Shown: positions 22,746-34,708, counted from the stretch's first letter. The stretch: DNA of 64,000 bases from Heterocephalus glaber (GCF_000247695.1 NW_004624747.1:12168902-12232901), one strand, 5' to 3'. A program made the numbers and translations. Notes: generated by a model not told the origin, from the sequence alone.

Positions 22746-23353
22746 CTTTTAGACAGCCCAGTGAAGACCCCATGGCTGGGGTTACATAGCCTCTGTCTAG
22801 CCCAGTGGGCCCTGGAACAACTCTCCAAGACCTAAGGCTACTCAAGCCATGGCCTCTTTACAAGACTTTCTTTCTTTGGCCTCCAAACTGTTCTCCTTAA
22901 GTCACTGAAATCTACGTCCCCTAGAGTGAAGCTGGCAGACATGAAATGCAAATGTGTTTGAAATGAAGGGGTGTGAGTAGTTCTCAACTTGAAATTGCAA
23001 AGCTTTAAGGGATTGCCTATATGGATTCCCCCACTTACTGCAATGACACCGTACTTTTTGTCTGGCATGAGTGACAGTAAACACCATTTCTCCTTGTTGG
23101 CCAAAGATCTTTTCCTTTTGTCCCACTGAGTCTCAGGGGCAGGAGCCAGAAGTCTCATTGGTGCCTTTGCCACTTACCTCGGTCCTGTGTCTCTATGCAG
23201 AACTCTCCTGAGTTAGAGGAAATAGATCTGCTTCTGGCTTTTCCTCTAGAACTCAAATACAAGTCCTTTCCAGGATTCATCTGGGCCCAAAGAGTTTACC
23301 TGGGACAATTTCAAGCACAATAGTCATGTAATTGTTTTTGTTTTTATTTTTTT

Positions 23354-23427
23354 GGTACTGGGGATCGAACTCAGGACCTTGTGCTCCAGAGGCAGGCAGT
23401 GGAACCCTGAGCTAAATCCCCAGCCCC
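23354..23427 (-). mobile_element. ID-like SINE
   Basis: GGTACTGGGGATCGAACTCA to GAGCTAAATCCCCAGCCCC. Confidence 0.85.
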
Positions 23428-23429
23428 AT

Positions 23430-23875
23430 GTCATATAATTGTTGAAGCATTATTCACAACAGCAAAAACGAAATCACCCTATGTGCCCATCAGTGGATGA
23501 ACAAGTAAATAAAATGTGTTATATACACAATGGAATGCCATTCAGCCATAAAAAAGAAAGAAATCCTGTAATGTTTGAAAAATTTTCAACACGGATGAAC
23601 CTGGAGAATACTGTTAAGTAAAATAAGCCAGGCACAGACAGACAAAGACTACATGATCTCATTTATATGTAGAATTTCAGAAAGTTGAACTCAGGGAAAC
23701 AGAGCACAGAATGGTGGTTACGAGGGGTTTGGGGGGTCGGTGGAGGAAGTATTGGTCAAGTGGTACAAAGCTTCAATTAGAGAAGAGGAGTACATTAAAC
23801 AGATCCACTGCTCAACTTGGGGCCTGTAGTTAACAGCAACACACTTGAAAATTACTAAGAGAATATATTTTGAGT
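23430..23875 (+). mobile_element. L1 3' fragment ending in (CA)n
   Basis: Carries ATGTGCCCATCAGTGGATGA, GGAATGCCATTCAGCCATAA and GAGCACAGAATGGTGGTTAC, the usual L1 3' text, followed by a CA microsatellite at 23879-23914. Confidence 0.75.

Positions 23876-23878
<3 letters not shown>

Positions 23879-23914
<36 letters not shown>
23879..23914 (+). repeat. (CA)n microsatellite
   Basis: Uninterrupted alternating CA of about 36 bases. Confidence 0.95.
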
Positions 23915-23918
<4 letters not shown>

Positions 23919-23949
23919 TTAAAAGGTCATGTACATGCTACTAATTATC

Positions 23950-24130
23950 ATTTTTTTTGTACTGGGGATTTAACCCAGGGCCTTCACACTGAATCACGTT
24001 CCCAGCCCTTTTATGTTTTTTATTTTGAGATGGAGTCTGGCTAAATTGCCCAGCCTGGGCTTAAACTCACAATTCTCCTGCCTCAGTCTCTCACAGTGCT
24101 GGGACTGCAGGCATGTGCCACCCTGCCTAG
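23950..24130 (-). mobile_element. B1-ID composite SINE
   Basis: GTACTGGGGATTTAACCCAG and GTGCTGGGACTGCAGGCATG. Confidence 0.75.
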
Positions 24131-24465
24131 TTTTATATACCAATTATCCTGATTTACCCATTTGACAATACATAGATATTTCAAAGCATGTTGTACACAA
24201 CAAATGTTTGACAGTTAAAATGTGTTTGAAGAATAGCCATGTAGTCAGTGGGTCAAAGTACCATTCTTCCAATCTTCCTGAGTCAAGAGATGGACAAACA
24301 GAAGAGCAGATGTGAAGAAAGGAAGCTATGTCTTATCTTTCCAGGTGGACTGAGATGTTCAGCACCCAAATGTAATAATGGTGGTCCCAACTGCCAGGGA
24401 AAATAATACAGAGGGTGGATGGATTTTTCTGCTTTTTTATTTTTTATTAAAAAAAAATTTTTTTT

Positions 24466-24539
24466 GGTACTGGGGATTGAACTCGGGTCCTTGCTCTTTG
24501 GAGTCAGGAAGCGGAACAACTGAGCTAAATCCCCGGCCC
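24466..24539 (-). mobile_element. ID-like SINE
   Basis: Duplication TCTGCTTTTTTATTT on both sides. Confidence 0.87.
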
Positions 24540-24884
24540 TCTGCTTTTTTATTTATAAAGTTTTCATAATCCTTTGGTCAACATAGACTCATCTATTCTG
24601 GAATCCAGTAATCCAGCATTAGATGAAATCGACAGAAATTCCCCCACACTTGGGATATGCCAAGTTGCTACCCTTGGAAGCTTTCACACTAGTAAGGGAA
24701 GTTGGATGCTATACAAGGTTGTGTAATATTCCATTGCATGAATATTCCACATTTTGTTTATCTATTTACCTACTGATGGACATAGGTTGCTTCTATGTTT
24801 TAGCTATTGTAAATGATGTTCTTATAGCAAAGGGTATACAAATATCTCTTCAAGACCCTACCTTTAATTCTTTCAGGTTATTAT

Positions 24885-25255
24885 GGATGCTTAAATCCCT
24901 TATATAAAATGGCATGGTGTCTGCATAGAATCCATGCACATCACCCTATATACTTTAAATCATCTCCAAATCATTTGTAATACCTAATACAATGTAAATG
25001 CTATGTAAAAAGCTGTTATACTATATTGTTTAAGGAATTATGATGAGAGAAAACATCTGCACATGTCCGCAGCAGACGCAATTTTTTCCAAGTATTTTGT
25101 TTTGTTTTGTTTTTGGTACCAAGGCTTGAACTCAGGACCTTGTGCTTGCAAGGCAGGCACCGGAACCACTGAGCTAAATCCCTGGCTTTTCCAAGTATTT
25201 TTGATTCATGATTGGTTGGATCCATGGACGTGGAATGCACAGATATGAAGGGGTG
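24885..25255 (-). mobile_element. Tigger-like (TcMar) non-autonomous element
   Basis: Shares text with the element at 7010-7320: ACAATGTAAATGCTATGTAA, TATTGTTTAAGGAATTATGA and a TGGTTGGATCCATGGACG end. It is inserted in an L1 fragment and itself split by an ID at 25115-25186 with target duplication TTTCCAAGTATTT. Confidence 0.65.
25115..25186 (-). mobile_element. ID-like SINE
   Basis: Duplication TTTTCCAAGTATTTT. It lies in a Tigger-like element that lies in an L1. Confidence 0.87.
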
Positions 25256-25439
25256 ATTGTGTATCCAGAAATGGAATTTCTGGATCATATGGAAATCTAT
25301 TTTTAATTTTTTGAGGAAGTGTCACACTGTTTTCCATAACAGCCACACTGCTTTATACTCCCACCAACAGGGTACAGGAATTCCAATGTCTCTACATCCT
25401 TGCTAACACCGGTTATGCTCTGGTTTGGGGTTTGCTGGA

Positions 25440-26070
25440 GTGTGTGTTTGACAGAGGACTGCAATTTTAAAGGAAATAGGATGGGTTTCAGGGAGAAGGT
25501 GGCGTTTGACACCCGACGGAGGTGAAGCCGATATCCTGGAGGAGAGCCTCCTAGGTGGAGGGAATGGTGCACCCTGAGGCAGGAGCCTACCTGGAAGGTT
25601 TGAGGAATAGCAGGGAGGCTGGAGAGGCTGCAGCAACATGAGTAGGAGGAGGATTGGAAGAGAGGAGGCCTACGGGAGCCATGTAAGGCTTCTGAGCTGA
25701 ACAGAGCTCCAGTTGCTGTATTTGGATTGGGATGTAGGGAGAAAATGTCAGGAGTGAGAGACCAGCCTGGAGACCATTGCAGCCCTTCCCAGTGAGAGGG
25801 GATGGGGACTTGACCCTGGGGCTCAGAGTAGAGGTGGCAAGAAGGGCTAGGAGTCTTGGGTGAAGCTTTGAGGGAGGACCGAAGGGATTTCCTGATGCAA
25901 TGAAAGTGACACAGGAAAGGGAGAAAGGAGTCTAAATTGACTCCAAAGTTTTTAGCCCAAATGAGGCAGGTGGAGTGACTGTGACCTTCAATAGGAAAGC
26001 CAAAAGAGGAGCAGAATGGGGGAGAGATCAAGAGTTCAAGTTTGGACATGCACCTTCACACCAAATCAGA
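25440..26070 (+). repeat. Ancient mammalian repeat, family not assigned
   Basis: TGGAGGGAATGGTGCACCCT, CTGAGGCAGGAGCCTACCTG, TGACTCCAAAGTTTTTAGCC and GTTCAAGTTTGGACATG match a widespread old mammalian element. The 248-codon antisense open frame here (25303-26049) is compositionally repeat-derived, not a gene. Confidence 0.5.
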
Positions 26071-26499
26071 CATTTCCTTAGTGCTCTGCAAAGGAGACTA
26101 TGGCTTCCAGGTGCCTTAGGGCCCGAGCAAGTTGAGAAAGACGGGAACAAACCAGAGTGGAGGATCCCCGGCACCATTCACTGAGCCCTTGCCCTGAGCC
26201 AGGCCCTGCACTGAGAGCATTCCAATGATTAGCTCCTCGCTGCTTAGCATAGCACAACCTCATAGGTATGATGACATGTCCAGATTTATAGGGTGAACAC
26301 CCAGCCTTTGAGAGATGAAGTCCCTGGCCCAAGACCATCTCAATGGCAAGTGGCAGAGCCAAAGGTTGAATCCAGCTCTTTCTGTCTCAGGTGCCACATT
26401 ATACCTCTATTACTGGTTAACCCAGCAAAAGCCAGGGGAAGGTTCAGTGAAGTGTTGGACTTAAGCTCTATCTTGAAAAACAGATTTTGTAAGAAAGGA

Positions 26500-27362
26500 G
26501 CAAGGGAGTGCATGCTAGATCAAGTCCTAACTTCTTGTCACTTACTGCAAGGCCCTGTATGGCCAGGTCCCTTCTGTCCTCTGCAGTCTTCCCTTGAACT
26601 AATTGTTCATTATGCTCCATTGATCATGGCACGTCAACCTTTTTCTATTCAGGCCTTTTACCCATATGGTTCCCTCTGCTGGAATTCTCCTCATCCCCTC
26701 TCTTCTTTTCTGGATGACTTGTACACGTCTCTGGGAGCTCAGCTCAAATGTCACTTCCTTGAGGAAGTCTTCCCTCACTCTCCCCCTTCTCCATCTAGAA
26801 CTAGTCTCCTTGAACTGCACGAGTTCTTGATAGCTCTCAAGACAATCCTTTAATTAAGTGTTCAGTGATGTGTTCAATATCCACCTCTTCCACCAGATTA
26901 GTGACATCTAATAAAACTTGGGAAATTATTGCAACTATGGAAGTGCTCTAGACTTATGCTACCCAATATGACAACCTACTGGGCATTTGAAATGTGCATT
27001 TGCTTTTTGTTTGTTTTTATGATGCTGGGGATTGAACCTAGGGCCCTGTACATGCTAGACAAATGCTGTTCCACTGAGCTACATACCCAGCCCAGCATTT
27101 GCAATGACTCAAGTGTTGATTTTTAAATGTTTGCATATTTATATTATATATCATACTTTATAAATTACTTCATATGCAAAGTAGATAATTTAAGTTTGAA
27201 TCTAAATAGCCACATATAGCTAATGGCTACCAAATTGGACAATGGAGCTCCTTACTGTGAGCTTCTCAAAGGCAAGGACTACCCTGTCTTATTTGGTTGT
27301 AGAATCCATCGTACAACTGGCACCCAATTAAACCATCAAATTAGTGAATGAATCAGTTAATG
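26500..27362 (+). mobile_element. L2 LINE 3' region
   Basis: CTCAGCTCAAATGTCACTTC, GAGGAAGTCTTCCCTCACTC, CTCAAAGGCAAGGACTACCC and a terminal GTGAATGAATC are the L2 3' hallmarks. An ID-type SINE (27010-27095) splits it. Confidence 0.7.
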
Positions 27363-27636
27363 TGTCAATCCATCAATGTGGTCGGGAAAACTTACTTTTA
27401 AGAAATCATTCCATGGGCTGTACATGGGGATATTGCTCATATGTTAGGCAAGTGCTTGCCTAAAATATGTGAGGCCCTGGGTTCAATCTCCAGCCTTGGA
27501 TAAAAAGAAATTATTCTAGAAGAGACTTAAAGAAAAAGTTTGACTTGTACAAGGACACACAATAAGGCAGAAGTGAATGTAAAATGTCAGCTGCTTGAAT
27601 TCCCTATTTATGACACTCTCCCTAGGCGAACAGCAG

Positions 27637-27672
27637 GTGAAAGGCGGGGGGTGGGGGGGGGGGTGGGGGGTT
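27637..27672 (+). repeat. G-run cluster
   Basis: Runs of 6, 12 and 6 G separated by single T, able in principle to form a quadruplex. Confidence 0.85.
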
Positions 27673-28004
27673 GTGATTTCAAATGAACCATCCCAGAGCT
27701 GTCTGAAGGAATCCCCAACTGCAAGAAAGGTCTGTTTGTTTAGGCACTCCTTCCCTCCCCCGCCCCTTGACCCTGTAAACTACTTAGTGGCTTATCATCT
27801 ATTAACATTTGGCCTCCCAGGGGACTAAGTCTGTTCCAAAGTTTACTCTTGCCAACCTCTCCAAGGTGCTCAGGGCTTTTGAAAAACCATATTGCTCCCA
27901 GGAAATCTGTTGCCTGAAATCTGTGCTTAACATATGCAGGGTGTGGTTTAAAAAAATCTCAGTCGTGATTTGTAACCCACTCCAATTCACATGGCTCTTT
28001 CCTT

Positions 28005-28046
28005 TAGCTTACTGATTTTTTTTTTTTTTTTAGCTTACTGATTTTT
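28005..28046. repeat. Direct repeat flanking a bare poly(T)
   Basis: TAGCTTACTGATTTTT occurs at 28005-28020 and 28031-28046 with only T between. Confidence 0.9.
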
Positions 28047-28214
28047 ATAAATTGAGGTCAATGCATTTCAGGGCTAATGTTCACTTCATTCAAATGCAGT
28101 TTAGGGTTTTCAAATAACAATTTTTGGGAGTCCAGCAATAATGAACCCACACACTTTGTTTTTCTAAATTATTTTAAATGTAATCATAATATAAGAGCTA
28201 ATATATGTTATTTT

Positions 28215-28500
28215 TAGCACACATGATCTCACTCGATCTTCACAATAACCCTATGATTCAAGTACTATTATGATACCATTTCTGGGAGGGATGCTGGGGA
28301 TTGAACCTAGGGTCTTGTACATGCTTTAACCCTGAGCCACACCTTTACTCTATGATATCAATTGTATAGCTGCCAAACCTGTGCCTCAGAAAGGTTAACT
28401 TATTGGCTTAAAGTAACACAGGCGGCAGGATTTGAACCCAAGTATGTCTAACTCAGAGCAAATGTTGTCAAACAGTACACACTTTAACCTCTAACTGATA
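28215..28500 (-). mobile_element. MIR with SINE insert
   Basis: TCGATCTTCACAATAACCCT, AAACCTGTGCCTCAGAAAGG and GGATTTGAACCCAAGTATGT; an ID-type SINE lies at 28290-28345. Confidence 0.65.
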
Positions 28501-28669
28501 TTATATCTACTTATGTCTACAAAACTTCAGAAAGAATAATTAAGAAACAACTCTGGGGTAATAAGACTGGAATTTGGGGAGAGAGAGACTTACTCTTCAT
28601 TCTTGTGCTTTTCTCTGAACTTCATTTACTATGTTAATTTTATTATAATGTATTTATATTAAAATTTAA

Positions 28670-28965
28670 ATTAATTTTTTGTGGTCCTGGGAATTGAATG
28701 TAGAGCCTTCACAGCGGGCTGCATCCCTATCCTTTTTTATTTTCTAAATTTTTGCGATGGGGTCTTGCTAAGTTGCTACGTAGCTCAGGCTAGGTTCTTG
28801 ATCCTCCTACCTCAGCCTCCCTGAATGTTGGAATTACAGGTGTGTGCCACCATACTTGGCTCTAAGTTATTTTTTTTTTTTCTGTTAGTCCTGGGGATTG
28901 AACCCAAGGCCTCATGCCTACTAGGTGAGCACTTTCCCACTGAGCTACATCCCCCAGCTAAAAGC
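28670..28965 (-). mobile_element. B1-ID composite plus ID-type SINE
   Basis: GGCTAGGTTCTTGATCCTCC, GGAATTACAGGTGTGTGCCA, then CTGGGGATTGAACCCAAGGC. Confidence 0.75.
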
Positions 28966-29260
28966 TGAATTAATTTTTAATTAATTTTTTGTGTGCTCTA
29001 CCACTGAGTTAGCCCCTTATTTTTACTCTTTTTTAATTAAGGAAAGAATTGATTTAATAATAGGATGTCTACATGTTAGATTAAGTATACATAAGTCTTG
29101 TACAAAACTCATATGCTGTGACATTGTTTGAAAATTTATATCACTAAAGCTAAAGTTCCAATGTATACAGTATTCTTATTCTCAGCACCAAATTTTATAA
29201 TTCAACTTTTGAATTATTTTTATTTTGGATAACAGTTTGATTTTTTTTTTTTTTTTTTTT

Positions 29261-29334
29261 GTCCCGGGGATCAAACTCAGGACCTTGCGCTTGTGAGGCA
29301 GGTGGTGGAACTACTGAACTAAATCCCCAGCCCC
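29261..29334 (-). mobile_element. ID-like SINE with clear target duplication
   Basis: Duplication AACAGTTTGATTTTT on both sides (about 29231 and 29335). Confidence 0.9.
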
Positions 29335-29399
29335 AACAGTTTGATTTTTGAACATACTTATTTCCAATGAAAGTGGTATGTTTTCCTTGAGAGATTTGC

Positions 29400-30540
29400 A
29401 CTCAGACATTTACATTTTTATATACTTATACATCGACCTCTCGTTGTTATAACTAGGCATCCTTCAGCATTTGTGAAATAATACTATATTAATAAGTCAT
29501 GCTATTTGCGGCTCAATTAACAAAATTAAAACCTAAATTAAATAATTAAATGCATTTAAAAAATTAATTTATACTGATTGAGAAGTAAGCGTTACAATCT
29601 CCTTCTGTACTCAGAACCTCAGAGAGCTGTATCAGTCACACTAAAAGTCACTTGGGAGAATTGTTTAGGAGCTCAAAGAACAAAATACACCATTTTTAAA
29701 GTCAAGAAAATACACACATGTTACACATTCGTGTTAATAATGTATCCTTTCCAACAAGCCCAAATAGAATCTACTTTATCATCCAAATGGCTAGTGATTC
29801 TAAAAAAATGAAAGCAAAACCCACCAGAAATGTGCTTTTTTAAATGTCCCCTCTAAATCTCTTGGAATTCGCTTAACAAATCACCATCTGCTTGTGGTTG
29901 AAAAAATCTGTAAGCCCCTCTACAAGGCCCCTGTTCGTTCCCTTGCCTGGCTGTATTTTCCCAGGATTCTTGAAGCTAATCTGGTATTCCTGAAAAATTC
30001 TCGTCCTCAAAGGAGCATATTCCTGCTGTGCCCAACAGGGAGTCTCACTCTAGATGGATGTTAGAAAACCCTTTCATTCAGAAGAAGGCAAGAGGTTTCA
30101 GGGACGGCGCACAAGCCTCTCTCTCACACACTCCATCTACAACAGGACTTTGCCCAAGCCTCTTCTCCAGGAAGGAATCTCAGCTTTTTAGAAACCAGTG
30201 TGCAATCATTCATTTCCAAAAGACCTTGCAGATAAATCAGGAATTTCACAGCACAGGAGGAGAAGGGCTGGGAAGGACCTAGGTTTCCGCACAGACTCAT
30301 CAATTCAGTCCACATTTCCAAACAGCAACTAATGCTTTCTCCAAACATAGACCTCACAATTCCCTCGAGGATGGAGAGCAATTAAAAGGGAAAATATGAT
30401 ACCCGTGACTCCGGTAGGATCCTGGCCGATTTGAAAGATGGAACTGAGTCAGAGATACAGACGCTGGGCTGCTGGGGTAGGAAAATGGCTTATCTCCTCC
30501 AGGCCTAATTCCTTCCTTCGAAACAGTTTGCTTTAAATTC
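29400..30540. other. Repeat-poor stretch just downstream of SVOP exon 1
   Basis: About 1.1 kb without a recognisable repeat or exon, immediately inside SVOP intron 1, with many ATTA/TAAT cores in its first half. Confidence 0.5.
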
Positions 30541-30627
30541 AGGAAGCCATGCAGAGAGGCACTCCCTGCAGCTTTGCGTGTCTTAAAAGAAAGCCTGTCT
30601 GCCTCTCACTCGCCCCATGGTACTCAC

Positions 30628-30662
30628 GGCAGCTGCCTGAGCTGGAATAAGTCCTCCTCCAT
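30628..30662 (-). CDS. SVOP: SVOP coding exon 1 (start codon)
   Basis: First coding exon of SVOP, a 12-TM major-facilitator-type protein of synaptic vesicles whose substrate is not settled. Read on the minus strand it encodes MEEDLFQLRQLP, the human SVOP N-terminus. The ATG (30660-30662) has G at -3 and G at +4, a good Kozak context. The exon ends in phase 2 (CC|G for Pro12) at a GTGAGT donor. It sits inside a CpG-rich block, as expected for a neuronal gene promoter. The exon is only 35 coding bases; identification rests on exact residue agreement and on downstream exons joining in phase. Confidence 0.93.
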
Positions 30663-31020
30663 GTCCGCGCTGCGCCAGGACGAGCCCTTTTCATGGCCTT
30701 ACATGGTAGTGGTGGATGACGAGGGTTCGGAGTTTCAGCACCGGGGCTCCGGACAGCTCCCGCACCTGGTCCTCCCTCGGGCGGCAGCTGTTCAGGGGAG
30801 GGAGCCGCCAGGGAGCAGCCCACGAGACAAAGCCGCCGCCTGGAGACCGCGGCGAGAGTGGGCGGAGAGGAGGCGGCGGGGGGCCGAGCAAGCTGAGCGG
30901 GAGAGGGGGCAGGGAGAGCCCTTCTGCTCGGAAGAATTCGCAGCCGCTCCGCGTGTGGCTGGTGGTCCTTGCCAGGTGCCCACAGGGACACGTCAGCCTG
31001 TGAAATGGCTGTCGAGGTAG
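30640..31020 (-). promoter_or_regulatory. SVOP: SVOP CpG-rich promoter and 5' leader
   Basis: A GC- and CpG-rich block covers SVOP exon 1 and about 350 bases upstream of its ATG, while neighbouring sequence is AT-rich and CpG-poor. No TATA box is evident. The transcription start cannot be placed from sequence. On the minus strand an open frame from an ATG at 30991 runs through and past the SVOP ATG in another frame, a possible overlapping uORF if transcription starts that far upstream. Confidence 0.7.
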
Positions 31021-32134
31021 CAATGCGTCCTCTTTGCCAGATGATTCCTGTCCGTCTCTGAGTGTTTATTTGTAGGGATTCCCTAATGTTGTCAGTATAA
31101 TATTTTTGAAGCCTAAGTTGCTATAACAAATGCAGAGTGTGAATTTTTTATATATATATGGCATTAAAGTACTGTTTATTGAGCACCTGCTGCGTGCCAG
31201 GCACTGCATTAGGCACTTGGACATATTGTCACTCTGGGACTGAAGGTCTAGTGAAAGGAATCTAGAAAGATGTATGTTAAGTATGAGAAGGCCAAAGGTA
31301 ACTCATTCATTCACTCCACAAGCATCATGGAGTGATTTCTAGAATCCTGACTGAGAAATCCAAGACATTCGAATAAGGCAAAATCCTGGCTTCCAGTCCC
31401 TCCTTTTGCTCAATGGTCCCCCCGCCCACTAGAATTTCTGTGCTCAATAAATATTTGTCGAATGGCTCTCAATTCAGGTGGCAGCTAGGAATCACTCGGC
31501 TCCATTGAAGACCAGTTGAGCCCAACTTCCTGGAGCTTCCCAACAGCCCCAGATGAAAACCTCTGGTTTAATGTGAATAAATGAAGAGAAGAGAAATTAT
31601 ACAACAGGAAACTACAACAGTGACCTGTGACAGCAGCTGGCAGGAAATGTGAGAATGATGACTGAATGGAGACTCACATAGAAATAAAGAAAGAGAAGAT
31701 TCTTTTTTTCTTTAGTGTTGACAAAGGATGGAGGAGATTGGGCAAGGGCACGGGAAAGCCAGTCCAGAGAGACAGATCTTTCTTTAGCAGATGGGAAAAG
31801 GACCAAGAGGTGAAGGGAGGGGAGAGGATGCAAGAGAATTACCATGTGTTGTTACATGCAGCAACTCCCCATGAATGCAATCATTATGTACTGCAAAGAT
31901 GTAAATAACAATAAAAATTTAAAAAAAGAAAGCCAATCCAGAGACTGGAAACAATCAACCACACATCACAATCTCATACCAGATCCACAACAATAATAAT
32001 AATATCTTGAAAATCCAGACTTGAGTGTACCAAGAACTCAGGTATAGGCATCACCCTCATTGTTCCAACTGATGCAATAGTCCTATGAAGCAGGTATGAT
32101 TTTCATTCCATTTTAAAGATAAGGAAACAAGTTG

Positions 32135-32214
32135 GGGCTGGGGATTTAGTTCAGTGGTTCCGGCGCTTGCCTCACAAGCACAAGGTCCCAAGTTCAATCC
32201 CCAGTACAAAAAAA
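32135..32214 (+). mobile_element. ID-like SINE
   Basis: Duplication AAAGATAAGGAAACAA, inside a MIR (about 32040-32310). Confidence 0.88.
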
Positions 32215-33084
32215 AGATAAGGAAACAAACAAGTCTCAGAGTTGGACAAATAACTTGCACAAGGGCTCTCAGACAGATCTGAAATTGAAACCCAGTCATT
32301 GTAGCACTTATCTAGCATCCCCAAGACCTTGGGTACAGGAAAGAGAAGGGAGAGGAAGAAAAGAGAAGAAACAAAAACAAACAAAGCAAACCAAAGCAAA
32401 GCAAAGCAAAACAAAACAAAAATAACCCAGTCAATCTGTCTCTAGAGCCTGCATCTCTTTTTTGAGAGTCTCAGAAGAAATCAACTTTTGCAGATATAAT
32501 AGGAGAAATCTGAATTACTGAACACTGGATAACTTGAAATAAATTGGATGTTGAGACAATTATGGAATGGTACTAAAAGCCCAATTTATTATTCATCCGG
32601 CAAATATTAATTGAACTATATCCAGAGTTTGTATCGACTTATCCATGGCTACTTCTGATCTTATACTTAAGTGTCAGTCACAGCTTGCCTCCCCTATATC
32701 CCTCTCCTCTGATCTGTACTACATTTGGTATCATATGACTTGTGGCAACAGCTCATTGGTTTGGGAGGTGGACACCAACCTAAACATTTGTCCATGGCTA
32801 TTTTTGCACAGCTGAGAAAGGAGGATGGGCAATTTGGTACCCTTGCCATGATAGACTCAAATGTGTCTGAGTAACCATGTGACCCAGAAACTCCACTCCT
32901 GTATTCCCCAAAGAATTGGAGGCAAAGATTCAAGTAGATAATTGTACGCTAATGTTTATAGCAACTTTATCTAGAACAGCCAAAAGGTGGGAACAATCCA
33001 AGTGTCCATCAACAGATGAATGGATAAACAAAATGTGTTAATGTATATTAAAAAGAATATTATTCAGTCATTTACTAGAATGAA

Positions 33085-33275
33085 GTTTCCTGGGCACAGT
33101 GGTACATGCCTGTAATCTCGGCACTCTGGGAGACTGAGGGAAAAGATCACAAATTCAAGCTCAGCCTGGACAACTTCATAGCTTAGCAAGACCTGTCTCA
33201 AAACAAAAGTAAAAGGGCTGGGGATGTAGGTCAGTGGAAAGGTCCTTGTTTCAATCCTTGGTACTGCAAAAAAAA
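33085..33275 (+). mobile_element. B1-ID composite SINE
   Basis: GGTACATGCCTGTAATCTCG and GGGCTGGGGATGTAGGTCAG. Confidence 0.78.
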
Positions 33276-33292
33276 AAAAATTGGGGGAGGAG

Positions 33293-33376
33293 GTGCCGGG
33301 GGTTTAGCTCAGTGGTGCTGCCGCCTGCCTCGCAAGCGCAAGGTCCTGAGTTGGATCCCTGGTACCAAAAAAAATT
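33293..33376 (+). mobile_element. ID-like SINE
   Basis: GTGCCGGGGGTTTAGCTCAG to GATCCCTGGTACC; follows a B1-ID composite. Confidence 0.85.
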
Positions 33377-33718
33377 TTTTTTGATAGCTATTACAATATG
33401 GATGTATCCTGAAAACATTATACTAATAAAACCCAGACACAAAATGACAAATATTATATAATTCCATGCATATGGGGTATGTATAATTGGCAAATTTGTA
33501 AAGATAGTATAGAGGTTAGCAAGGGAGGAAAAAGAAATGGAAAGTTATTCTTTAACGAGTTAATGAAAAATTCATAAAAATGAATAATGTTGCTGCCTAC
33601 ACACACTGTGAATGTTCTTCACACCACTCAATTATATGTTTAAAGATTGGTTAAGGATGTAAAATGGTGAAGTTGCTATGAAAAACAATACAGAATTTCC
33701 TAAAAAATAACTTAAAAA

Positions 33719-33800
33719 GGGCCGGGGATTTAGCTCAATGGTTCTGTTGCCTGCCTTGCAAGCACAAGGACCCGAGTTCGATCCCTGGTACCAAAAAAAC
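33719..33800 (+). mobile_element. ID-like SINE
   Basis: Near-consensus copy between two L1 3' segments. Confidence 0.87.
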
Positions 33801-34520
33801 CCCCCCAAAAACTAAAAGGAGAATTACCATATGATCCAGCAATCCCACTTCTTAGTATGTATCCACAATAATTGAAAGCAAGATCATAAGGTTTTATTTG
33901 CACAGCAGTGTTCATTATGAGGTAGAAAAAAATCTAAGTGTCCACTGAACTGAGTGGATAAAGAAAATGTGGTGTATACGTACAGTGGAATATTATTTGT
34001 TCATAAAAAATAATGTGTTATACCATGGATGAAATGAGGACATTATCTAAATGAAATAAGCCAATCACAAAAGAGGAATACTATATGATCCATCTTCTAT
34101 GAGGTATCAAAAGTCATCAAGCTCATAGAATCAGAAAAGTAGAGAGATGTAATTACCAGGGGCTGGAGAATGGGGGAAATAGAGTTTTTCAGTGCACATA
34201 GAATGTTAGTTTTGCAGGATGAAAAATTTCTAGAGATCTTTTGCACAACAATGTACATACAGTTTATACCATTGTTCTGTACACTTAAAAGTGGTTAAAT
34301 GGTACAGTATTTATTTATTCATTCATTTATTTATTTCAGTGCTGAGAATCAAACCCAGGGTCTTGTGTAGGCTAGGCAAGTGCTCTACCACTGAGCTACG
34401 TGCTCAGCCCTAGGATGGTAAATTTGATGGCACGTGGTCTTTTATTCTGCAATAAACAAAATGGTTAAAGTGTAATTTCATGGCATGTACATTTTATCAC
34501 AATAAAAAAAAAACTACTGA
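33800..34520 (+). mobile_element. L1 3' fragment
   Basis: CCAGCAATCCCACTTCTTAG, then GGAATATTATTTGTTCATAA-like text and GGGGCTGGAGAATGGGGG mark a second L1 3' segment directly after the first; the two may be one older insertion. A minus ID-type SINE lies at 34315-34410. Confidence 0.7.
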
Positions 34521-34675
34521 AAATGTTAGTGTAACCTGTGAGCAACCATGCTACCTAACATTAGGACAGTTACTTTTCTCATTTGTATGTATTTGTGTTT
34601 GTCACTGGCACAACTTAACCATCTACTGTATCACTTCTTTTGTGGTGATCTTTAAAAGACTTAGTTTACAATAAC

Positions 34676-34708
<33 letters not shown>

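Larger units (their letters stand above)
24690..25440 (-). mobile_element. L1 3' fragment split by a Tigger-like element
   Basis: Antisense L1 3' text lies on both sides: ACATTTTGTTTATCTATTTA and ACTGATGGACATAGGTTGCT on the left, GAAATGGAATTTCTGGATCA and CTCCCACCAACAGGGTACAG on the right. The middle (about 24885-25255) is a different repeat. Confidence 0.75.
32870..33680 (+). mobile_element. L1 3' fragment
   Basis: The signature CAAGTGTCCATCAACAGATG followed by AATGGATAAACAAAATGTG is typical of L1 3' ends. A B1-ID composite (33090-33270) and an ID (33293-33376) interrupt it. Confidence 0.75.

Noticed and set aside
25303..26049. 248-residue open frame on the minus strand
   Set aside because: It overlaps an ancient mammalian repeat and an L1 end, has no recognisable domain and starts inside repeat text; best explained as chance.
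26293..26853. 186-residue open frame on the plus strand
   Set aside because: It lies in MIR and L2 sequence; the residues come from translated repeat.
30574..31020. Arg/Gly-rich frames on both strands of the CpG block
   Set aside because: GC-rich promoter DNA gives long frames by chance; only the 35-base SVOP exon has family support.
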